Positions 1 through 5,755 of a DNA stretch of 8,159 nt are shown in pieces. How positions within the stretch are numbered: the first letter of the stretch is position 1; each line of letters starts with the position of its first letter. The translations under genes and the position numbers were made by a program. The notes under the pieces are model-generated. The model saw only the letters and a list, made by a program, of their open reading frames with translations, searched no databases and was not told the DNA's origin. This DNA is from Gammaproteobacteria bacterium (GTDB taxonomy: Bacteria > Pseudomonadota > Gammaproteobacteria > Pseudomonadales > Porticoccaceae). The stretch lies in assembly GCA_003646355.1 (NCBI GenBank), contig QNFO01000039.1, forward strand, positions 1 to 8,159. The letters are read 5' to 3'.

Positions 1-195
1 CTCGGGGTCTTTCAGTTTTTCGAGTTTTTCTGCTTTCGTGCCGGTAGTCAGCTTACGCCAGGCAGGGCCGGCACCGTGCGCACGGGCTTCTGCTTCACCC
101 TCGAGCACTGGAATCTCTACGATGCCAGCCCTGCCTGGCGTAAGCTGACTACCGGCACGAAAGCAGAAAAACTCGAAAAACTGAAAGACCCCGAG
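1..195. repeat. Perfect inverted repeat, 68-bp arms around a 59-base spacer, at the window edge
   Basis: Bases 1-68 are the exact reverse complement of bases 128-195. Beyond this, 69-77 against 119-127 still pairs at 7 of 9 positions, and then similarity stops. The right arm lies inside a coherent amidohydrolase reading frame (residues around YDASPAW through KDPEL), so the right arm is the genuine locus and the left arm is an inverted copy. The left arm begins exactly at base 1, as expected when a contig ends in a fold-back chimera made by template switching at a short homology during amplification, library preparation or assembly. A true genomic palindrome cannot be excluded from one window. 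Confidence 0.97.
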
Positions 196-930
196 CTGCG
201 CGAAGCCATCATCGAAGAAACTGAAGAGGCCGATCGACGCCTACAGGTCATTCAAGCTGGAGTTGGCGGCGCGGTTCCCCTGTTGCAGGTGCAAGATGTC
301 CACGGCACCAAGTCACTGGAAAAATACGTAGGCAAGACTCTTAAGCAAATTGGTGAAGAAGAGGGCAAACACCCGATTCACGTGATGCTCGACCTGTCCC
401 TCGAAGGCGACCTCAACGTCCACTTCCTCGGCCCAGACAAAGGCTTTAACGCCGACTTTATGGCGGAAATCATCAACGACAACAATTACACCATCCCCGG
501 TGTTTCTGATGGCGGCGCTCACACCAAGTTCTTCACTGGCGGCGCTTACACCACCGACTTCCTCAAGTGGTTAGTGCGCGACGAAGAAAAAATCACTCTG
601 GAAGAAGCTCACTACCGCCTCGCGGCTCTACCCGCTCAGGCAGTCGGCTTAAAAGAGCGCGGTGTATTGCGTGAAGGTTGGGCTGCTGACGTTGTGGTTT
701 ACGACATCAACGCTCTCGGCGATGGTGACGAGTGGATCGGCGAAATCGTCCACGATCTGCCTGCTGGCGAATGGCGTCGCATTAAACGCGCCGAAGGCTA
801 TCAGGCCATCATCGTCAATGGTGAAGTGACCTTTGACAACGGTGAATGCACCGGTGCCACTCCCGGCGAGCTACTGCGCAATGGCCGTGGTAAAAGCTCA
901 GCCAAGATTGCTAAAGAAAGAGCCGCATAA
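76..930 (+). CDS. Amidohydrolase, D-aminoacylase (N-acyl-D-amino-acid deacylase) type, 5'-truncated
   Basis: This is the C-terminal part of a metal-dependent amidohydrolase. Members of this subfamily hydrolyse N-acyl groups from D-amino acids or related amides in the cytoplasm; the substrate here is unknown. Counting from the GTG at 76, the visible landmarks are the family-like FTLEHWNLYDASPAW segment (residues 7-21), the SDGGAH motif (144-149) whose Asp145 matches the conserved catalytic/metal Asp of the superfamily, and the closing beta-sandwich signature G-L-x-x-G-x-x-A-D-V-V-V-Y-D (196-210). Full-length family members run to roughly 480-580 residues, against 284 here, so the N-terminal half with the metal-binding HxH motif is missing. 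The GTG at 76 is not a credible start: it lies at the junction of the terminal inverted repeat, and the frame stays open to base 1 through inverted-copy sequence. Authentic coding probably begins at about 70-80. A hairpin terminator follows the stop. Confidence 0.85.
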   Translation: MRTGFCFTLEHWNLYDASPAWRKLTTGTKAEKLEKLKDPELREAIIEETEEADRRLQVIQAGVGGAVPLLQVQDVHGTKSLEKYVGKTLKQIGEEEGKHPIHVMLDLSLEGDLNVHFLGPDKGFNADFMAEIINDNNYTIPGVSDGGAHTKFFTGGAYTTDFLKWLVRDEEKITLEEAHYRLAALPAQAVGLKERGVLREGWAADVVVYDINALGDGDEWIGEIVHDLPAGEWRRIKRAEGYQAIIVNGEVTFDNGECTGATPGELLRNGRGKSSAKIAKERAA

Positions 931-950
931 GCACTCTTCTTTAGATCTAA

Positions 951-987
951 CAACAAACCCACGCCTCGGTGTGGGTTTGTTGGTTTT
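951..987 (+). terminator. Rho-independent terminator after the amidohydrolase gene
   Basis: A perfect 12-bp stem (CAACAAACCCAC at 951-962, GTGGGTTTGTTG at 971-982) encloses an 8-base loop and is followed by GTTTT. It starts 20 bases after the amidohydrolase stop and lies 58 bases before the next gene. It should therefore separate that gene from the oxidase downstream. The T-tract is short, so termination may be incomplete. Confidence 0.8.
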
Positions 988-1032
988 GGGCTATAAATAA
1001 GCCGCCAATAGATAGTCCTTCAATATTTCCGC

Positions 1033-1038
1033 TAGAAT
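1033..1038 (+). promoter_or_regulatory. Possible -10 element (TAGAAT) directly upstream of the oxidase start
   Basis: TAGAAT matches the sigma-70 -10 consensus at five of six positions and sits six bases before the ATG at 1045. Transcription from it would start at or next to the A of the ATG, giving a leaderless message. I see no convincing -35 hexamer 16-18 bases upstream, so the call is weak. It is supported mainly by the lack of a properly spaced Shine-Dalgarno for this gene. Confidence 0.25.
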
Positions 1039-1044
1039 AAAGGC

Positions 1045-2217
1045 ATGCCACTCTCACTAAGCCCGCCGTCCATCAAACGCTGTTTTAATCTCGACGATTT
1101 TCGACAGCAAGCCAAACGCAAACTACCCGCCCCGCTGTTTCACTATATTGATGGTGGCGCTGATGATGAACTCACCCGCACCAACAATACCCAGGCTTTT
1201 AATAAGTACGAAATAGTGCCCCGCTGTCTTGAAGATGTCACCACCATCAACATGAAAACCAAAGTACTGGGTTGCGAACTCGACTGGCCCGTATTGATGT
1301 CACCCACCGGCATGTCACGTTTTTTTCATCACCAGGGTGAGCGCGCAGTGGCCCGTGCCGCTGAACAATCCGGCACAATGTATTCACTCTCGACGATAGC
1401 GACCACGACTATTGAAGATGTCGCCGCCGCAACCAGCGGCCCAAAAATGTTCCAGCTCTACGTACTGCGTGACAACGCCATTAATGAAGAACTGATCGAC
1501 CGTTGTCGCGCCGCCAACTACGACGCTCTGTGCCTGACCGTCGACACCGTCGTACAGGGCAACCGCGAGCGCGACCTGCGCACCGGCATGACAATTCCCC
1601 CTCAGTTAACTTTGCAAAGCCTCGCCAGTTTCGCCCTGCACCCCGCCTGGTGTTACCACTACTTAACAACGCCAGCGCTGGAAATGGCCAACCTGAGCCA
1701 CCATATTTCAGAAGGCAGCTCGCAAGTAAGTTCACTGGGCAAATACATTAACGAACAGTTTGACCGCGCCCTGAACTGGGCCTACGCCGAAAAAGTCGCC
1801 GCCCGCTGGCAGGGGCCTTTTGCCATCAAAGGTATTTTATCTGTTGAAGATGCCCAACGGGCTGCCGACATCGGCGCTACTGCAGTCATTATTTCCAATC
1901 ACGGCGGCCGCCAGCTCGACACCGTAGCGGCACCCATTGATCTCGTCGCAGAAATTGCTGATGCCGTCGGCAATAAGCTAGAAATCATTCTCGATGGGGG
2001 GGTGCGGCGCGGCAGCCACGTATTAAAAGCCCTCGCCATGGGCGCCACTGCCTGCATGATGGGCCGGCCCTACCTGTACGGGCTTGCCGCTGGCGGACAG
2101 GCCGGCGTTGAACGGGTATTGAGCTTGTTAAAGAGTGAAATCGAGCGGGATATGATTTTGTCGGGACGACCCGACATCAACAAATTAGACCGCAGTTTTA
2201 TTCGCGGCCTGCTTTAG
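1045..2217 (+). CDS. FMN-dependent alpha-hydroxy-acid oxidase / L-lactate dehydrogenase family protein
   Basis: A 390-residue flavoenzyme of the glycolate oxidase / LldD family, which oxidises an (S)-2-hydroxy acid to the 2-oxo acid using FMN on a TIM-barrel fold. Visible landmarks are HYIDGGADDELT (33-44) with the family's active-site Tyr34, SPTGM (86-90), SLSTIATTTIEDV (114-126), QLYV with Tyr139, and TVDT (165-168). The active-site signature SNHGGRQLD (284-292) has the catalytic base His286 with Arg289 and Asp292. The phosphate-binding segments are DGGVRRG (317-323) and GR (340-341). Lys262 in the IKG motif matches the flavin-stabilising lysine. The length is normal for the family and no key residue is missing. 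The substrate (lactate, glycolate, mandelate or other) cannot be assigned from sequence alone, so I give no symbol. The ATG at 1045 fits the family N-terminus, but AAAGG lies only one base before it, so initiation may be leaderless. The gene is isolated by a terminator upstream and converges with the next gene. Confidence 0.9.
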   Translation: MPLSLSPPSIKRCFNLDDFRQQAKRKLPAPLFHYIDGGADDELTRTNNTQAFNKYEIVPRCLEDVTTINMKTKVLGCELDWPVLMSPTGMSRFFHHQGERAVARAAEQSGTMYSLSTIATTTIEDVAAATSGPKMFQLYVLRDNAINEELIDRCRAANYDALCLTVDTVVQGNRERDLRTGMTIPPQLTLQSLASFALHPAWCYHYLTTPALEMANLSHHISEGSSQVSSLGKYINEQFDRALNWAYAEKVAARWQGPFAIKGILSVEDAQRAADIGATAVIISNHGGRQLDTVAAPIDLVAEIADAVGNKLEIILDGGVRRGSHVLKALAMGATACMMGRPYLYGLAAGGQAGVERVLSLLKSEIERDMILSGRPDINKLDRSFIRGLL

Positions 2218-2261
2218 TCGAGCCAGAGATGAGAATTTAGCGGTACGGGGCTTTCTTTACA

Positions 2262-2281
2262 GGGTTGCCTCTATGGAACCC
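2262..2281. terminator. Small hairpin in the convergent gap; possible weak bidirectional terminator
   Basis: GGGTT at 2262-2266 and CC at 2268-2269 pair with GG at 2275-2276 and AACCC at 2277-2281. There is one bulged G and a five-base loop. It lies in the 82-bp gap between two convergent genes, where a terminator is expected, but neither side carries a clear T-tract. Treat it as a candidate only. Confidence 0.3.
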
Positions 2282-2299
2282 CCTACTGAAATAAGCGCA

Positions 2300-2575
2300 T
2301 CAAGTCAGGTGCTTATCGAGGGTTTCCCTCACCTCTTCCTCAATCGTGCCCCGGAAAACCGAGGCCAGAAAACTAAGGTTTATATCAATAAGAATATCGC
2401 TCTCGCCACAATCGATACGCGCCTTCACCCCGGTGTAGGTGTAGTGCACGGTATCACCCTGCCAGCGATATCGGCCACCGATGCGCTGGGTTAAATTCTG
2501 CGCCAGCTGCTCAGCTTTTTGCTTGATCTCATCCAGCGGCAGCTGGTGTGAGCGTTGTATATTAATCGTCGCCAA
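2300..2575 (-). CDS. Polyhydroxyalkanoic acid system (PHA granule region) family protein
   Basis: A 91-residue protein resembling the 'putative polyhydroxyalkanoic acid system protein' family (PHA_gran_rgn). These are small proteins often encoded near PHA synthesis or granule genes, with an unestablished biochemical role. Matching features are the ATINIQRSH opening, an amphipathic helix (LPLDEIKQKAEQLAQNL), the RYRWQGDTVHYTYTGVKA beta segment, the acidic ESDILIDINL strand, and the ending FRGTIEEEVRETLDKHL. There is no signal peptide or membrane segment. I chose the TTG at 2575 because GGGGAG (2589-2584) lies eight bases upstream and the result begins M-A-T-I like relatives. Two codons earlier a TTG at 2581 is also in frame, but its spacing of two bases is too short. 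No PHA synthase, phasin or depolymerase gene is in the window, so the gene stands alone here. Confidence 0.78.
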   Translation of the reverse strand: MATINIQRSHQLPLDEIKQKAEQLAQNLTQRIGGRYRWQGDTVHYTYTGVKARIDCGESDILIDINLSFLASVFRGTIEEEVRETLDKHLT

Positions 2576-2583
2576 AAACAATT

Positions 2584-2589
2584 CTCCCC
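2584..2589 (-). promoter_or_regulatory. Shine-Dalgarno GGGGAG that selects the TTG start at 2575
   Basis: On the minus strand GGGGAG lies two bases before the TTG at 2581 and eight bases before the TTG at 2575. The eight-base spacing is normal, so this site favours the downstream start for the PHA-system protein. Confidence 0.5.
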
Positions 2590-2621
2590 GAGCACAAAAT
2601 CAACATCGTTCAATTGACACT

Positions 2622-2630
2622 ATTATTACA
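2622..2630 (-). promoter_or_regulatory. Possible extended -10 promoter of the PHA-system gene
   Basis: The minus strand reads TGTAATAAT, that is a TGn extension followed by AATAAT, which matches TATAAT at five of six positions. A weak -35 (TTCCTA) lies 16 bases upstream. The predicted start would leave a leader of about 40 bases before the TTG at 2575. This is a plausible but unremarkable match. Confidence 0.3.
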
Positions 2631-2703
2631 GCATAAGCCGACATAGGAAGCCGCGTTCAAGCCAGGCCCAAACTAGGCCAATGCGCAACGCTAACAAAGC
2701 CAT

Positions 2704-2709
2704 TATAAT
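2704..2709 (+). promoter_or_regulatory. Consensus -10 element (TATAAT) upstream of the RDD gene
   Basis: A perfect TATAAT lies 48 bases before the ATG at 2758, but no recognisable -35 hexamer sits 16-18 bases upstream. The 176-bp gap between the divergent PHA-system and RDD genes (2582-2757) must hold the start signals of both. Apart from this element, the minus-strand candidate at 2622-2630 and an isolated TTGACA at 2614-2619, I see nothing in it. Confidence 0.35.
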
Positions 2710-2757
2710 TAGCGCCCCAAACCGCCACAATGTCATCAAACTTGCTACACCAGCCAC

Positions 2758-3399
2758 ATGGAGCCACTCTTGTCAGCCACACCCCAAAAGCCAGACAGCA
2801 CCGCCCCTTTAAAAGACCAGAGCAGCTCTACAGAAACGACGCTAGATTCCGGCTCCCAGGCCCTGCCCATTGCCAGACCCATACGGCGCATCGCGGCACT
2901 GGTATACGACATATTCCTACTCGCTGCCATCAGCATTGCCTACGCAACGACCTTCTTTGTCATCCAGATCTTTACTGATGGCAGCGCGGCAACACAAATA
3001 TTGACGGAGGGTCAGGAAACAACACGGCTAGAATACGAAGGCCCTTTGCGCTACCTCTTCCTCTTTGGCTGGTGGCTTTGCCTCGCGCTGTTTTACAGCT
3101 GGTGCTGGCGACGCAGTGGCCAAACCCTCGGCATGAAAACCTGGCATATCTGTCTCGAACAACTCGATGAATCAGCACCCGGCACCAGCCCATTCGCAAG
3201 CTGGCAGCAGTGCTGGATTCGCAGTTTAGTAGCACCACCCGCTCTATTATGTGGCGGACTTTCTTATGTGTATTGCCTGTTTAATCGCGACGGACATTGC
3301 CTGCACGATATTTGGAGCCAGACACGGGTTGTGGTTTTGCCAAAAGAAAAGACCCGCAAACAACTCAATAAAGAGGCTATAGAATCTAGATACAAATAG
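2758..3399 (+). CDS. RDD-family integral membrane protein
   Basis: A 213-residue inner-membrane protein of the RDD family, named for one conserved Arg and two conserved Asp residues. Here they are likely Arg44 in PIRRIAALVYD, Asp51 at the start of helix 1, and Asp184 in HDIWSQTRVV. Further signatures are GQTLGMKTW (121-129) and LFNRDGHCLHD (174-184). Predicted membrane helices are about 48-72, 97-117 and 153-173. Residues 1-40 form a polar Ser/Thr/Pro-rich cytoplasmic tail. The family has no settled function; some members have been reported as cation/proton antiporters, which should not be assumed here. The ATG at 2758 is the first possible start after an in-frame stop at 2710-2712. It has no clear Shine-Dalgarno, and a TTG at codon 5 is an alternative. 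The gene converges on lptG with a 28-bp gap and no clear terminator between them. Confidence 0.85.
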   Translation: MEPLLSATPQKPDSTAPLKDQSSSTETTLDSGSQALPIARPIRRIAALVYDIFLLAAISIAYATTFFVIQIFTDGSAATQILTEGQETTRLEYEGPLRYLFLFGWWLCLALFYSWCWRRSGQTLGMKTWHICLEQLDESAPGTSPFASWQQCWIRSLVAPPALLCGGLSYVYCLFNRDGHCLHDIWSQTRVVVLPKEKTRKQLNKEAIESRYK

Positions 3400-3427
3400 C
3401 GTCTAGGAATAACAAGGTATAGCCGAG

Positions 3428-4489
3428 CTAAGCCGCCCGCCGCAATAAAACCAAACCGATACCAATGCACACCATAGCCGGCGTAAACACGGCCCAAAAT
3501 GGCGAAAAGCCAAACACCACGCTCGATGGCCCGAGCAATTGCTGGCTGGTTTGAAAGGCGATGCCCGCAATCACCCCGGCAAAGATTTTAAAGCCCATGG
3601 TTGCATCTCGCAGGGGGCCAAACACAAAAGAGGTGGCGATTAATACCAGGCTGAGTACCGAGAGCGGCTGCAAGGCCTTGCTCCAAAAAGCCAGCCAGTA
3701 TTTCGATGACTTCTGCTCCTGCTCATCGAGGTATTGAGCGTAGTTGTACAAGCTACCCATCGACAGCGAGTCTGCTGGCATAACCATCAGCGTTAACAAG
3801 TCGGGCGATAAATGGGAGTCCCAGCGCCGCGTTAGAAACTCACTGGTTTGCGTGCCGTCTTCGACGAACCGAGTAACAACACCCTCTTCTTCCAGCCAAT
3901 AGTCTTTAAAGAAAGTGGCCCGTGCGGCAAAGCTGACCTCTTCGATTTCGCGCTGTTCACTAAAGCGGTAACGGGTAACACCGAACAATTTACCGTTGGG
4001 ATAGACCCCGTTAAAGTGAATAAACTCATTACCCTCACGGTTCCATACGCCACTGGTAGCGGATAGATTCTCCTGCTCGCCACGCAGCAACATACGGCGG
4101 CTTTCCGCTAATTGGTCGGTATAGGGCACCACAAATTCGCCCAGCAGCACACCAGCAACAATGACTAATAAAACGGGACGCAGCACAAAGCCGGTAATCC
4201 GCAGCAGCGACACACCGGCGGCGCGCATAATTACCAGTTCGCTATTGCCCGCTAAAATACCGAGGCCAATCAAACAACCGATCAGGGAAGCGAAGGCAAT
4301 ATTGCGATAGATTCGTGCCGGCAGGGTCAACCAGACGTTGTACAGCACATCGGCAAACTGGTAGTCATTGCGAACATCGCCAAGGCCGTCGACCACGGCG
4401 GCAATGACATCAATACTGAGTAGCACGAGTAGTACCAGAATGATGGCGCCGAACACAAAGCGCATCACGTAGCGGGATAAATGGCTCAT
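3428..4489 (-). CDS. lptG: LptG, transmembrane subunit of the LPS export ABC transporter
   Basis: A 353-residue inner-membrane protein (E. coli LptG has 360). LptG and LptF form the transmembrane part of the LptB2FG transporter, which extracts lipopolysaccharide from the inner membrane and passes it to LptC and the periplasmic LptA bridge. Six membrane helices are visible at about 11-33, 63-81, 101-121, 272-291, 300-318 and 328-350. A periplasmic beta-jellyroll domain lies between helices 3 and 4 (about 122-270), as in the YjgP/YjgQ family. The cytoplasmic segment NSELVIMRAAGVS (82-94) matches the coupling helix that contacts the LptB ATPase, with Glu84 at the conserved acidic position. The start codon overlaps the lptF stop by one base (TAATG), so translation is probably coupled. 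LptB, LptC and LptA are not encoded in this window, which is usual because they sit at a separate locus. Confidence 0.95.
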   Translation of the reverse strand: MSHLSRYVMRFVFGAIILVLLVLLSIDVIAAVVDGLGDVRNDYQFADVLYNVWLTLPARIYRNIAFASLIGCLIGLGILAGNSELVIMRAAGVSLLRITGFVLRPVLLVIVAGVLLGEFVVPYTDQLAESRRMLLRGEQENLSATSGVWNREGNEFIHFNGVYPNGKLFGVTRYRFSEQREIEEVSFAARATFFKDYWLEEEGVVTRFVEDGTQTSEFLTRRWDSHLSPDLLTLMVMPADSLSMGSLYNYAQYLDEQEQKSSKYWLAFWSKALQPLSVLSLVLIATSFVFGPLRDATMGFKIFAGVIAGIAFQTSQQLLGPSSVVFGFSPFWAVFTPAMVCIGIGLVLLRRAA

Positions 4490-5607
4490 TACTCACTACC
4501 CGCTGTTGTCGTGGTAGAAGACTTCAAGCGCTTACCCCGCCAGCCGCTATCCCAAAGTAGCAGGCCTGCGGCAATCACCATAAAAACACCATGTACCCAC
4601 CACAGCCCCAGAGTCGCGGAAATATCGCCATCCTCAAGCGCACCCCGAGCGGCATTGAGGCCAACCAGATAAAGAATATAAAGAATCACTGCGGGAAACA
4701 CTTTAACGAAACGCCCCTGCCGAGGATTGGTGCGGCTCAATGGCACTGCCATAAGCGATACCACCAAAACTAGAATAGGCACCGAATAGCGCCATTGCAG
4801 AGCGGCAATATGCTCGGGGCGATCCGATGCCCGTAGCGCAGCGGTCGACATGAGCGCCGCCTTTTCACGATGACGTCGAACATTATTGTTTTTTTCCAGA
4901 CGCTGACCGTATTCCTCAAAGGCCGTGATTTGAAAATCTGCTCGCCCCGGTGTGCCCTCAATACGATAACCATCGTTAAGTACCAGATAGCGCTCGCCAT
5001 TTTCCTCAGCACGCTTAGGGCGGCCATTTTTAGCCAGCACAACCACCTGGCGTACGCCGCTACTATCAACACTTGATTGGGATAAAAACACTTCGTGCAT
5101 AGTGCCATCGTCATCTATTGACTCGGTGTAAGTAACACCACGACCACCACGCAGAGGGTAAAACTTACCGCCCTCGAGGGATTCAAATTCGCCCCGAGAT
5201 TTTTGCGCACTGAGCAGGGCCTCGGCCTTGGCCAGCCCACCGGGGCTAACGGAAAAACTCAACCAGGCAACAACGCCTGCCACCAGCACGGCAACGGCCA
5301 TGGTGTAGGCAATTAATTTGTTGGGGCTCATGCCGCAGGCGTAGAGCACGGTCATTTCACTGTCGACATAAAGACGGCCGTAGACCAGTAAAATACCGAG
5401 GAAAAAGGCCAGGGGTAAAATCAATTCGAGAAAACCGGGCAGACGATAGCCGATCACCGCAAAGAGGATGTTCGCATCGAGCATGCCAGCAGCCGCCTGA
5501 GCGAGATACTTAACAAAGCGGCCACTGATAATGACCAGCATCAACACGGCGCAAACGGCTGCGGTGGTGCCGAGTAGATCTTTGGCGATGTAGCGAAAAA
5601 TAATCAC
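4489..5607 (-). CDS. lptF: LptF, transmembrane subunit of the LPS export ABC transporter
   Basis: A 372-residue partner of LptG (E. coli LptF has 366), first gene of the two-gene operon. The N-terminus MIIFRYIAKDLLGT matches the MIIxRY opening of LptF. Membrane helices lie at about 11-29, 50-78, 98-121, 272-290, 301-320 and 334-351. The periplasmic jellyroll spans about 122-271 and takes part in the lateral-gate route for LPS. DSEMTVLYACGMS (82-94) is the coupling-helix region, with Glu84 at the conserved position that contacts LptB. The start is GTG. Its only Shine-Dalgarno-like sequence (AAGG, near 5622-5625 on the minus strand) is about 14 bases away, longer than usual. No other in-frame start fits, because a stop (TGA) lies just upstream. 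The C-terminal tail is Ser/Thr-rich (KSSTTTTAGSE). The gene is divergent from pepA, with a shared control region. Confidence 0.95.
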   Translation of the reverse strand: MIIFRYIAKDLLGTTAAVCAVLMLVIISGRFVKYLAQAAAGMLDANILFAVIGYRLPGFLELILPLAFFLGILLVYGRLYVDSEMTVLYACGMSPNKLIAYTMAVAVLVAGVVAWLSFSVSPGGLAKAEALLSAQKSRGEFESLEGGKFYPLRGGRGVTYTESIDDDGTMHEVFLSQSSVDSSGVRQVVVLAKNGRPKRAEENGERYLVLNDGYRIEGTPGRADFQITAFEEYGQRLEKNNNVRRHREKAALMSTAALRASDRPEHIAALQWRYSVPILVLVVSLMAVPLSRTNPRQGRFVKVFPAVILYILYLVGLNAARGALEDGDISATLGLWWVHGVFMVIAAGLLLWDSGWRGKRLKSSTTTTAGSE

Positions 5608-5623
5608 AGAAAAATGTACAACC

Positions 5624-5650
5624 TTGATTGGTTAACGTGTTCGTTAAAAT
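5624..5650 (+). promoter_or_regulatory. Candidate sigma-70 promoter of pepA
   Basis: TTGATT (5624-5629) and TAAAAT (5645-5650) are separated by 15 bases, slightly short of the usual 16-18. Transcription would begin near 5657, leaving a leader of about 100 bases before pepA. An AT-rich stretch at 5711-5730 could hold a second -10, but I see no -35 that goes with it. Confidence 0.4.
5632..5647. promoter_or_regulatory. Operator-like dyad TTAACG-N4-CGTTAA
   Basis: Two perfect six-base half-sites (5632-5637 and 5642-5647) surround TGTT. The dyad overlaps the spacer and the first bases of the candidate pepA -10 and lies in the predicted 5' leader of lptF. It could be a repressor site or an RNA hairpin in the lptF leader. 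I do not recognise a specific regulator. Confidence 0.3.
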
Positions 5651-5655
5651 GCATT

Positions 5656-5683
5656 ATTTTAAGGTCGAGGCGTTTGGTCTCAA
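5656..5683 (-). promoter_or_regulatory. Candidate sigma-70 promoter of lptFG
   Basis: On the minus strand, TTGAGA (5683-5678) is followed after 16 bases by TAAAAT (5661-5656). Transcription would start near 5649, about 40 bases before the GTG of lptF. Its -10 is the mirror image of the pepA -10, with five bases between them. Confidence 0.45.
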
Positions 5684-5745
5684 CAGAGCCATGGCATACA
5701 CTAGCGACCGTAAATAATTATCTAATATTTGATGACCTTTGTCTC

Positions 5746-5750
5746 GGGAG
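5746..5750 (+). promoter_or_regulatory. Shine-Dalgarno GGGAG that sets the pepA start at 5756
   Basis: GGGAG lies five bases before the ATG at 5756. The earlier in-frame TTG (5729) and ATG (5732) have only AT-rich sequence before them. The shorter product also opens like other PepA proteins. Confidence 0.7.
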
Positions 5751-5755
5751 ACACC

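Noticed and set aside
1481..1751. Pair of open frames (minus 84 codons, plus 82 codons) inside the FMN oxidase gene
   Set aside because: Both are alternate-frame shadows of a conserved coding region with Arg/Pro-rich low-complexity translations.
2614..2619. Perfect TTGACA on the plus strand as a -35 for the RDD gene
   Set aside because: No -10-like hexamer lies 16-18 bases downstream, and the TATAAT at 2704-2709 is far too distant to pair with it.
2730..2978. 82-codon plus-strand frame starting upstream of and overlapping the RDD gene
   Set aside because: It overlaps the conserved RDD helix 1 region in another frame and has no domain or ribosome binding site.
5691..5717. Eight-residue upstream open frame (MAYTSDRK, then TAA) in the pepA leader
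   Set aside because: The only ribosome-binding-like bases (AGAG) are two bases from its ATG, and it has no run of regulatory codons or attenuator hairpin. Chance is the simplest explanation.
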